From NCBI GenBank assembly GCA_934446565.1, contig CAKSEO010000020.1, forward strand, positions 1-45,515: a stretch of 45,515 bases of DNA. The letters are read 5' to 3'. The notes beneath the pieces are model-generated. The model saw only the letters and a list, made by a program, of their open reading frames with translations. It was not told where the DNA came from and did no database searches. The stretch is from an uncultured Oscillospiraceae bacterium. GTDB lineage: Bacteria; Bacillota; Clostridia; Oscillospirales; Ruminococcaceae. This document shows positions 16,016 to 23,336 of the stretch, piece after piece. The position numbers and the translations under genes were made by a program. How positions within the stretch are numbered: the stretch's first letter is position 1; every line of letters begins with the position of its first letter.

Positions 16016-17776
16016 ATGAGCAACGAAAATCCATCGACCGCTATAAATAAAGGCGGCGCGATATATGACAGAGTGTCCGAACTGGGCGAGTACCTGTTTT
16101 CGGCACTGATGGTGGTGCTTGCCGCGACCGGCAGGGGCATCGCAAGGTTCTTTGCCGCACTGGACCGCAGATTCGGCTGGCTGGGCGGAAAAATACTTGA
16201 CGGGCTGAGGACGCTCGGAGAAAAGATCGCTTCGCCGTTCAAGCGCTACTCCATGGCGTTCCGCATGGGCTGCGCGGATATCCGCAGGGCGCGGCAGGAC
16301 GGAGTGCTTCCGGCGTGTCGTGCGGGATTCCAGATGGTCGGGCGTATACTGTTCGGAAAGCGCGGGCTTGCCGTTACGCTGTGCAACTGGGCTCTGCCGA
16401 TAGTGAGCTGCGTGTTCCTTTTCAGCATAGTGACCTACGCCAACAGCATGACATACGCGCTGCGGCTGTCGGTCAACGGCGACTTTATGGGTTACGTTTC
16501 TGACGAAACGGTTTTCACCGACGCTGAAAAGATAGTCCACCAGAGGATAACCTACCTCGACAGCAATACTGAGATGTTCAGCTTCGACAGCGACTATACG
16601 GTCGAAATGGTGGGCTACGGCTCTACCATGACGAAATATCAGCTTGCCGATAAAATGCTGGAATCCATGGGCGCGGAGATATCCTACGCGTACGGAATGT
16701 ACATAGGTAATTCGTTCTACGGCGCGCTGGAGTCCAAGGATCGCGTTGACGCTGCGCTGGAGGGGCTTCTTGACGAGTACCGCGAGGGCGGCGACGAAAC
16801 GGTGCAGTTTGAGAGCCAGATAAGCTACGAGCCGGGTCTGTACCTCACGGAAAGTATCGTGAGCGAGGATTCCATAATCAGGCTGATAACCTCTAAAAAG
16901 AGCGTCGCGGCTTACTACACGGTGGTTGACGGCGATTCTCCCTATGGCATACTTGACAAGCTGGGCATGACCGAGGATGAGGTAGCACTGCTGAACCCCG
17001 GATTCTCAATGGAAAGCTCGCTGTTCATCGGCGACAAGATACTGATAAATCAGGAGGAGCCGTTCCTGGCGGTATCCGTGACGAGAACGGAAACCTACGA
17101 CGAGCGTACCGCATTCGACACCACCTACACCGAGGACCCGACCCATTACGAGGGCACTTCCACGATAGTGACCGAGGGCGTAAAGGGAACAGAGCGTGTA
17201 ACGGCGAACGTGTCCTACATCAACGGCATCGAGACCCGCCGAAAGGTCATCAGCCGCGTGACCGTTGAGGAACCTACTACGCAGGTCGTCTCCATGGGAA
17301 CAAAGGCGAAGCCTGCGGGCGTTACCGCGTATATACCGGATAATATGCCGGTCGGGCAGTTCCTGTGGCCGGTCGGCGGCAGCGACGGCGGTCAGATATC
17401 CGAAATGATGTACGGCTACGGCGGCTACTACGGCCATAGCGGTATCGACATCACCGCGCCTTACGGCACGCCTATCTACGCGGCGGAATCCGGTACGGTC
17501 ATCCTTGCGTCGTGGTACTACGGCTATGGAAACTGCGTAATGATACAGCACGATAACGGCATGGTGACAGTCTACGGCCACGCAAGCTACCTGCACGTTT
17601 ACGTCGGTCAGCAGGTGACGATGGGCGAGGTCATCGCAGATGTCGGCTCGACCGGACAGTCCACCGGCAACCACTGCCACTTCGAGGTAAGACTCAACGG
17701 AATGAACGGCGCACGCCTGAATCCGATAAACTACCTCCCGTGGCACAAGAGAGCTTCATGGTGCGTTGAGTACTGA
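16016..17776 (+). CDS. Membrane-anchored M23 endopeptidase with LysM and G5 domains
   Basis: This 586-residue cell-wall enzyme has a cytoplasmic N-terminal part of about 115 residues, one membrane helix (about 120-142), an outside region (about 145-290), a LysM domain (about 298-345, peptidoglycan binding), a G5 domain (about 354-425) and a C-terminal M23/LytM zinc peptidase (about 468-580). The zinc ligands are visible: H474 and D478 in HSGID, and H555 in HCHFE, with H553 as the second catalytic His. It should therefore be an active endopeptidase cutting peptide cross-bridges. Similar domain strings serve growth, division or sporulation in Clostridia. It has its own promoter at 15932 and terminator at 17788. 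Confidence 0.93.
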   Translation: MSNENPSTAINKGGAIYDRVSELGEYLFSALMVVLAATGRGIARFFAALDRRFGWLGGKILDGLRTLGEKIASPFKRYSMAFRMGCADIRRARQDGVLPACRAGFQMVGRILFGKRGLAVTLCNWALPIVSCVFLFSIVTYANSMTYALRLSVNGDFMGYVSDETVFTDAEKIVHQRITYLDSNTEMFSFDSDYTVEMVGYGSTMTKYQLADKMLESMGAEISYAYGMYIGNSFYGALESKDRVDAALEGLLDEYREGGDETVQFESQISYEPGLYLTESIVSEDSIIRLITSKKSVAAYYTVVDGDSPYGILDKLGMTEDEVALLNPGFSMESSLFIGDKILINQEEPFLAVSVTRTETYDERTAFDTTYTEDPTHYEGTSTIVTEGVKGTERVTANVSYINGIETRRKVISRVTVEEPTTQVVSMGTKAKPAGVTAYIPDNMPVGQFLWPVGGSDGGQISEMMYGYGGYYGHSGIDITAPYGTPIYAAESGTVILASWYYGYGNCVMIQHDNGMVTVYGHASYLHVYVGQQVTMGEVIADVGSTGQSTGNHCHFEVRLNGMNGARLNPINYLPWHKRASWCVEY

Positions 17777-17787
17777 TAATATTTATT

Positions 17788-17822
17788 CCGGGTCTGCATT
17801 TTCTGCGGACCCGTTTTTTTTA
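17788..17822 (+). terminator. Terminator after M23 peptidase gene
   Basis: CGGGTC-TGC pairs with GCG-GACCCG around an ATTTTCT loop, followed by nine or more Ts (17814-17822). This is a strong intrinsic terminator. Confidence 0.9.
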
Positions 17823-17891
17823 AAACTGCAACCTTTTTCCGTTTTGCATGGTATTATATACAAAAGCCCCCCTGAAAGGAGTCTGGTAATT

Positions 17892-19550
17892 ATGAAAAAA
17901 CGATATTTAACGTCTATATCTGCAATTGTAGCGGCTGTGCTGCTTTCCGGCTGTTCCTCCGGGAATGCTGTCAATGACGCGCTGCCGCCGGAGAGCTCAG
18001 CCGCTGAACATGGCGGAGCTTCAAATAGTTCAGCAAGTCCTGCAAGTCCGACAAGTTTTGCGAGTTCGGCAGGCTCGGAGGTTTCAGAAGTCTCAACAGG
18101 TCCTGCAAGCGCTTCGAGCGCGACCGGCTCTGATGCAGCTTCCGGAGTTCCTGATACTGCGTCAGCTCCAGCAAGCAGTTCTGAGACCGCTTCTGCGGCT
18201 TCCGGGCTCAGCGTTCCTGCTGAGACCTCCGGCTCGTCTGCGCGCGAGGAACACGACAGCACGGCTGACGTTCCCGTCTCAACTACTGCGGCAAAGCCTG
18301 CTGTAACTTCTCCGGCGACTACCTCCGCGCCCTATCTTCCCACAGACATAGGGGGAACAGGACCGACAGGCGATGATGAGATTTCAGCTGATATAGCATA
18401 CGCGGATGCAGACGTGGCTTACCCGGAGGCTGCCATGATAACCGACGGACTTGCGGCGGGCAGCTATGTTGAATGCCCCGAGCCGATAGATCCCATCGAA
18501 CCAATAGACCCGATCGGTCCTGTTGAATCCTGGATAGACCCTCAGGCAGGACTGCTGACCGTAGGCGAATGGAACGACAACGAACACTGGGATTTCTGGA
18601 ACAATCTGTATTCCAGCAACAACTACGGGGTTGACTGGTCGGATTACCTGCAAACCTGGCGTACCGGCATGCAGTACCGCGCGGCTGTTACGGTAAGCGA
18701 CAGCTCAGGCTCTCCGGTTTCGGACGCGAAAGTGACCGGGATGGGCTACAGCGCAGTCACTGACAACAAGGGCAGGGCATACCTGTTCTTTGATGATGAG
18801 CAGCTTGTGAACGGACCGTCTGAGTTCAACGTGACCTACAGCGGTAAAACGCAGAGCTTCAGCGTGATAGTGAACGGCGACTGCGGGCTGGAATTTACCC
18901 TGGACAGCGCTGTAAAGCCCGCTGCAAAGACCCTCGACCTGATGATAATGTGTGACACTACCGGTTCGATGGGCGATGAGCTGGAGTACCTCAAAGCGGA
19001 ACTTGAGGACGTTGTGACGCGTATCCGTAAGGATAACGCGAACATCCCGACCAGGATAAGCGTGAATTTCTACCGCGACGAGGGCGATGAGTACGTTGTC
19101 CGGGAATACCCGTTCACGACCGACCTTGACGCGGCGGTGAACGCTATCGCGGAGCAGTCCGCGAACGGCGGCGGAGACACTCCCGAAGCAGTCCACACTG
19201 CGCTCAGGAGCGCGGTTTCCCATGATTGGGACGAGGATTCCGTCAAGGTGATGTTCCTGGTTCTGGACGCTCCTCCCCACGAGGATCCGCAGATAATCGA
19301 CGAGGTGGTAAAGTGCACGAAAGACGCTGCTGAAAAGGGCGTTCGTGTCGTTCCTGTGGCGGCGAGCGGCGTTGACAAATCCTGCGAGTACCTGCTGCGC
19401 AGCATGGCTGCGATGACCGGCGGTACCTACACGTTCCTGACCGACGACAGCGGTATCGGATACGGGCATATGGAGCCTACCGTTGGCAGCTACGACGTGG
19501 AAAAGCTCAACGATATGATGGTGCGTATCGTCAGCGGCTATCTGGAGTGA
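17892..19550 (+). CDS. Von Willebrand factor A domain lipoprotein
   Basis: This 552-residue lipoprotein has lipobox LLSGC (Cys21), a Ser/Ala/Thr/Pro-rich stalk (about 24-150), an acidic segment with a short repeat (PIDPIEPIDPIGP near 198-210), a beta-sandwich-like domain (about 255-340, AAVTVSDSSGSPVSDAKV, which fits a Cna-B or carboxypeptidase-regulatory-like fold), and a C-terminal VWA domain (about 349-552). MIDAS residues are visible: the DTTGSM motif from D355, GGGDTPEA and VLDAPP. Such proteins bind ligands through a divalent metal. The ATG at 17892 follows AAAGGAG, and a frame extending back to 17766 lies in the previous gene and terminator. The ligand is unknown. I see no strong promoter in 17823-17891. 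Confidence 0.88.
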   Translation: MKKRYLTSISAIVAAVLLSGCSSGNAVNDALPPESSAAEHGGASNSSASPASPTSFASSAGSEVSEVSTGPASASSATGSDAASGVPDTASAPASSSETASAASGLSVPAETSGSSAREEHDSTADVPVSTTAAKPAVTSPATTSAPYLPTDIGGTGPTGDDEISADIAYADADVAYPEAAMITDGLAAGSYVECPEPIDPIEPIDPIGPVESWIDPQAGLLTVGEWNDNEHWDFWNNLYSSNNYGVDWSDYLQTWRTGMQYRAAVTVSDSSGSPVSDAKVTGMGYSAVTDNKGRAYLFFDDEQLVNGPSEFNVTYSGKTQSFSVIVNGDCGLEFTLDSAVKPAAKTLDLMIMCDTTGSMGDELEYLKAELEDVVTRIRKDNANIPTRISVNFYRDEGDEYVVREYPFTTDLDAAVNAIAEQSANGGGDTPEAVHTALRSAVSHDWDEDSVKVMFLVLDAPPHEDPQIIDEVVKCTKDAAEKGVRVVPVAASGVDKSCEYLLRSMAAMTGGTYTFLTDDSGIGYGHMEPTVGSYDVEKLNDMMVRIVSGYLE

Positions 19551-19583
19551 TTTCCGATTTTGAAGTAAAGTGATAGTTCTACA

Positions 19584-19626
19584 TGCACGGGCAGGAGTAA
19601 ATCTCTCCTGTTCGTGCACATTTTTT
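19584..19626 (+). terminator. Terminator after VWA lipoprotein gene
   Basis: The 14-bp stem (19584-19597 with 19605-19618, two G-U pairs) is followed by six Ts at 19621-19626. Confidence 0.9.
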
Positions 19627-19689
19627 GTGAATAAAAGGGAAAAATATCCTGTGCTGGTGTGCGATTTATAAAAGATTTTTCAAAACCAC

Positions 19690-19718
19690 TTGCAAAAAAT
19701 ATTCAAATGGTGTATGAT
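19690..19718 (+). promoter_or_regulatory. Sigma-A promoter of the rpiR-type gene
   Basis: TTGCAA (19690-19695) and TATGAT (19713-19718) have a 17-bp spacer. Confidence 0.8.
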
Positions 19719-19780
19719 ATAGATATGAGCGGTTTCTCTATTGGGAAATCGCATGATTGTTTTTAAAAAGAGGTGCAGGA

Positions 19781-20641
19781 ATGAAGGAAGATCTTCTCCA
19801 ACAGATAGAACAGATGATGCCCGGTTTTTCCAAAAGCCAGAAGCTCATCGCAAACTATATTCTCAACCACTATGAAAAGGCAGCGTACATGACCGCACTC
19901 AAGCTCGGTAATGCTGTAAATGTCAGCGAATCCACCGTCGTTCGTTTCGCGATAGAGCTGGGCTTTGAGGGTTATCCGCAGCTTCAGCGCTCGTTACAGA
20001 GCCATATCAAGAACCGCCTGACCTCGATCCAGCGTATGGACGTTACCCGCAGCCGTATCGGCGACCTCGACCCCATCGAGGGAGTGCTCACCCAGGATAT
20101 GGATAAGATACGCCACACCCTTGAGAACATCGACCGCGAGGCGTTCGACAACGCGGTAAACACCATCGTGGACGCGCGCCATGTCTACATTCAGGGCGCG
20201 ATGAGTTCCGGTATTCTTGCAAGCTTTATGCACTACTATTTAAGGCTCATCTTCGATAAGGTCACGCTTATCGGCTCAGTTGCCACCAGCGAGATTTACC
20301 AGCAGATGATACACATCGGCGAGGGCGACGTTTTCATCGGACTGTCGTTCCCAAGATATGCCAAGAGCACGATAAATGCCTGCAAGTTTGCTCACGACTG
20401 CGGTTCGCAGATAATCGCCATCACCGACAGCGAAAATTCCCCGCTGGCGCAGTACGCGCATACTACGCTGTGCGCATACTCGGATATGGTGAGCTTTGTG
20501 GATAGCCTGGTCGCTCCGATGAGCCTGCTCAACGCGCTCATCGTAGCCGTTTCCAACCGCAACCGCTGTCGCGTGGAGCAGACTTTCCGCAAGCTGGAGA
20601 CCCTCTGGGACAACAACGACGTATATAAGAAAGATGTTTGA
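19781..20641 (+). CDS. RpiR-family transcriptional regulator (HTH + SIS)
   Basis: This 286-residue regulator has an N-terminal RpiR helix-turn-helix domain (about 1-75, with NVSESTVVRFAIELGFEGYPQLQ) and a SIS sugar-phosphate-binding domain (about 125-260, YIQGAMSSGILA and DVFIGLSFPRYAKSTI). RpiR proteins sense phosphosugars and control sugar or amino-sugar genes. The ATG at 19781 follows GCAGGA; an upstream in-frame start at 19757 lacks a ribosome site. It overlaps the next gene by 8 nt, so it is co-translated with a flavoprotein rather than a sugar operon. Its effector and targets cannot be read from the sequence. Confidence 0.92.
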   Translation: MKEDLLQQIEQMMPGFSKSQKLIANYILNHYEKAAYMTALKLGNAVNVSESTVVRFAIELGFEGYPQLQRSLQSHIKNRLTSIQRMDVTRSRIGDLDPIEGVLTQDMDKIRHTLENIDREAFDNAVNTIVDARHVYIQGAMSSGILASFMHYYLRLIFDKVTLIGSVATSEIYQQMIHIGEGDVFIGLSFPRYAKSTINACKFAHDCGSQIIAITDSENSPLAQYAHTTLCAYSDMVSFVDSLVAPMSLLNALIVAVSNRNRCRVEQTFRKLETLWDNNDVYKKDV

Positions 20642-21860
20642 TATACTGATAATTGGGGGCGGAGCAGCCGGAATGTACTGCGCCGCCCATGCTGCTGAAA
20701 TGGGGCTGAAAGCCGCCGTAGCGGAGCACGGAAAATCCCTCGGGCGAAAGCTTGGCATAACCGGCAAGGGTCGCTGCAACGTCACCAATGACTGCGACCC
20801 GGAAACGGTGCTGAAAAACGTCCCGCGCAATCCACGCTTTCTTTACAGCGCGCTTTCGAAGTGCTCCCCGGCGGACGTCAAGGCGTATTTCGAGGGGCTG
20901 GGAGTTCCGCTCAAAACCGAGCGCGGACAGCGCGTTTTTCCGGTTTCCGATAAGGCTGGGGACGTTGTGAACGCCCTGGAAAAGCAGCTCCGCAGGCTGA
21001 GCGTAGAAGTGATACGCGGGAACTGCACCCGGCTGCTCATCGAGGACGGAAAGTGCGTCGGCGCGGTCGTTTCCGGCAGGGAAGTGCGTGCGCAGGCGGT
21101 CGTCCTGGCTACTGGCGGGTTATCCTACCCGCTGACCGGCTCTGACGGCTCCGGGTACGCCCTTGCGAAACAGGCGGGGCATACCATCACGGAATGCGCT
21201 CCCTCGCTCATCGCGATGGAAACCGAGGAGCGCTGGGTCAGCCGCGCAGCAGGGCTTGACCTCCGCAATATCTCGATGAAACTCATGTGCGATAACAAAG
21301 CCGTTTACGAGGATTTTGGCGAGCTGCTGTTTACGGCTTACGGCGTGGGCGGACCTACGATACTTAGCGCCTCGGCGCATATCCCGAAAATGGAACCGGG
21401 AAAATACTCGGTCGTGATAGACCTCAAGCCCGCGCTTTCCGAAAAGCAGCTCGACGCGCGTATTCTGAGGGATTTCGGCGAGCGCAAGGGAATGCGCTTT
21501 GCGGACAGTCTGCGTGGACTCCTTCCGGCACAGCTTGCCCCGGTGATCGCGGAGCTTTCCGGTATCCCGACGGATAAAAAGGTCGATGAAATAACCAAGG
21601 AACAGCGCCGGGAGCTGGGCAGACTGCTCAAGGGGCTGACCGTCCACATAAGGGGATTCCGTCCGATAGACGAGGCTATAATCACCCGCGGCGGTGTTTC
21701 TGTTAAGGAAATAAATCCTAATACCATGGAAAGCCGGCTGTGTCCGGGACTGTATTTTGCGGGTGAGATAATCGACTGCGACGGTTATACCGGAGGATTC
21801 AACCTGCAAATCGCGTTTGCAACGGCGTATTCAGCAGCACTTGCTGTTTCGCAGATGTGA
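20634..21860 (+). CDS. HI0933-family NAD(P)/FAD-dependent oxidoreductase
   Basis: This 408-residue flavoprotein belongs to the HI0933/BaiN-like group of uncharacterised FAD enzymes. The dinucleotide fold IIGGGAAGMYCA is at the N terminus. The family hallmark GRKLGITGKGRCNVTN follows, then LATGGLSYPLTGSDGSGY and the C-terminal FAD contact GLYFAGEIIDCDGYTGGFNLQ. The gene starts at an ATG overlapping the rpiR stop (ATGTTTGA). In many Clostridia this gene sits just before cmk, plsC and ispH, as here, but cmk has its own promoter at 21940. The physiological substrate is unknown, and BaiN's bile acid role should not be assumed. Confidence 0.92.
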   Translation: MFDILIIGGGAAGMYCAAHAAEMGLKAAVAEHGKSLGRKLGITGKGRCNVTNDCDPETVLKNVPRNPRFLYSALSKCSPADVKAYFEGLGVPLKTERGQRVFPVSDKAGDVVNALEKQLRRLSVEVIRGNCTRLLIEDGKCVGAVVSGREVRAQAVVLATGGLSYPLTGSDGSGYALAKQAGHTITECAPSLIAMETEERWVSRAAGLDLRNISMKLMCDNKAVYEDFGELLFTAYGVGGPTILSASAHIPKMEPGKYSVVIDLKPALSEKQLDARILRDFGERKGMRFADSLRGLLPAQLAPVIAELSGIPTDKKVDEITKEQRRELGRLLKGLTVHIRGFRPIDEAIITRGGVSVKEINPNTMESRLCPGLYFAGEIIDCDGYTGGFNLQIAFATAYSAALAVSQM

Positions 21861-21939
21861 AATATGCTGTACAAATCGGCAGTTGCGACAGTTTTTTTCA
21901 GATTTTGCGTGAAATTTCAATGAAATTGCAAAAAAACAC

Positions 21940-21968
21940 TTGCATTTTTATTTGAGGTGTGCTATAAT
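21940..21968 (+). promoter_or_regulatory. Sigma-A promoter of the cmk-plsC-ispH operon
   Basis: TTGCAT (21940-21945) and TATAAT (21963-21968) have a 17-bp spacer. Confidence 0.8.
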
Positions 21969-21977
21969 AAATTGAAT

Positions 21978-22013
21978 AAATGTAGGGGGTAGTTTCGCCT
22001 ATTTACATTTTTT
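21978..22013 (+). terminator. Possible attenuator hairpin in cmk leader
   Basis: AAATGTA (21978-21984) pairs with TACATTT (22004-22010), running into six Ts (22008-22013). It lies after the cmk promoter, so it would act as an attenuator. A second small hairpin (22024-22038, CCACT/AGTGG) lies before the ribosome site. The large G-rich loop makes the stem weak. Confidence 0.35.
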
Positions 22014-22056
22014 CACATTTCAGCCACTTGTATAGTGGTGCGTTCAGGTGATGTTT

Positions 22057-22731
22057 ATGCCGGAAAAGCATATCGCGGCGGCTATCGACGGTCCAGTTGG
22101 AGCTGGAAAAAGCAGCATAGCGCGGGAGGCGGCGAAGAAACTCGGGTTCATTTATGTGGATACCGGGGCGCTCTACAGAGCGGTCGGGCTGTACTGTACA
22201 CGGTGCGGCGCGAATATGAAGGACCCTGCTGATATAGCGTCCAGGCTGCCGGGTATCAAGCCGGAAATACGGCTTTGCGACGGCGTTCAGCATATCTATC
22301 TCAACGGCGAGGACGTTTCCACGGAGATAAGGCTGCCGGAGATATCGATGGCGGCGTCCGCGGTGTCCGCAGTGCCGGAGGTGCGCGCAGCCCTGCTGGG
22401 CATGCAGCGCGGGATAGCGGCTGAAAACAACGTCATAATGGACGGGCGCGATATCGGAACGGTGGTGCTCCCGGACGCTCAGGTGAAGATTTTCCTTACC
22501 GCTGCGCCGGAAATAAGGGCAAAGCGCCGTTACGACGAGCTTTGCGCTAAGGGCGTGCAGACCACCTTTGAGGAGGTCCTCGCAGACCTGAATAAGCGCG
22601 ACTATGATGATTCCCACAGAGCGGTGGCTCCGCTGAAGCAGGCGGACGACGCTGTGCTTGCGGATACCTCGGGACTGGATTTCGAGCAGTCCTGCGAACT
22701 TGTGTGCAGCATCATAAAGGAGAAGCTCTGA
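22057..22731 (+). CDS. cmk: Cytidylate kinase
   Basis: Cmk phosphorylates CMP and dCMP with ATP. The roughly 224-residue protein shows the P-loop GPVGAGKSS, YVDTGALYRAV, the CMP-binding segment and NNVIMDGRDIGTVVLPDA, followed by the lid region RAKRRYDEL. ATG at 22057 is preferred because AGGTGA lies 5-6 nt upstream; ATG at 22051 or GTG at 22048 would sit on the ribosome site. The stop overlaps the plsC start by one base (TGATG). The gene order cmk-plsC-ispH/rpsA is, from memory, common in Clostridia. Confidence 0.95.
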   Translation: MPEKHIAAAIDGPVGAGKSSIAREAAKKLGFIYVDTGALYRAVGLYCTRCGANMKDPADIASRLPGIKPEIRLCDGVQHIYLNGEDVSTEIRLPEISMAASAVSAVPEVRAALLGMQRGIAAENNVIMDGRDIGTVVLPDAQVKIFLTAAPEIRAKRRYDELCAKGVQTTFEEVLADLNKRDYDDSHRAVAPLKQADDAVLADTSGLDFEQSCELVCSIIKEKL

Positions 22732-23336
22732 TGTTTTACTCGTTTCTCCGCAACTGCGCAAGGCTGTTTTACATCATCGTCTATCACATTCACGTCATTG
22801 GCGGGGAGAATATCCCCAAAGAAAAGGGCGGCTACATAATCGCCAGCAATCACGTGTCGAATAACGACCCGCCTGTCGTGGGCATCACTTTCAAGGGAAA
22901 GTACACGTTCATGGCAAAGGAAGAGCTCTTCGAGAAGAACCCGATATTCACCTGGCTCATAACGAAGCTCGGCGCTTTCCCGGTAAGGCGCGGCGCAAAG
23001 GACAATTCCGCGATAGAAAAGGCACTGGAAAGCCTGAAAGACGGCCGTATCTTCGTTATCTTCCCAGAGGGGACGCGTTCGAAGGACGGCACGCTCGGGC
23101 GGGCGAAAAGTGGTGTTACGCTTATCGCAGCGCAGGCTAAGGTACCGGTGGTGCCGGTGTTCATCAAGTACGGCAGGAAGAAATTCCGCCGGAACATCTA
23201 CATCTCCATCGGCGAGAAGATACCTGCGGAGCACTTTGATGTTGACATAAGCGACAGAAAGATGCTCAAACAGGTCAGCGCGACAATAATGGACGAGATA
23301 GCAAAACTCCAGGAGAACATGCCCGATGTTGATTGA
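22731..23336 (+). CDS. plsC: 1-acyl-sn-glycerol-3-phosphate acyltransferase
   Basis: This 201-residue membrane-associated acyltransferase converts lysophosphatidic acid to phosphatidic acid in phospholipid synthesis. It has the HX4D catalytic motif NHVSNNDPP, the second block GAFPVRRG, FPEGTRS (substrate phosphate binding) and VPVVPVFI. The N-terminal hydrophobic segment (about 8-22) probably attaches it to the membrane. AAAGGAG lies upstream of the ATG at 22731, which shares its A with the cmk stop. It overlaps ispH by 11 nt, indicating coupled translation. Confidence 0.93.
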   Translation: MFYSFLRNCARLFYIIVYHIHVIGGENIPKEKGGYIIASNHVSNNDPPVVGITFKGKYTFMAKEELFEKNPIFTWLITKLGAFPVRRGAKDNSAIEKALESLKDGRIFVIFPEGTRSKDGTLGRAKSGVTLIAAQAKVPVVPVFIKYGRKKFRRNIYISIGEKIPAEHFDVDISDRKMLKQVSATIMDEIAKLQENMPDVD

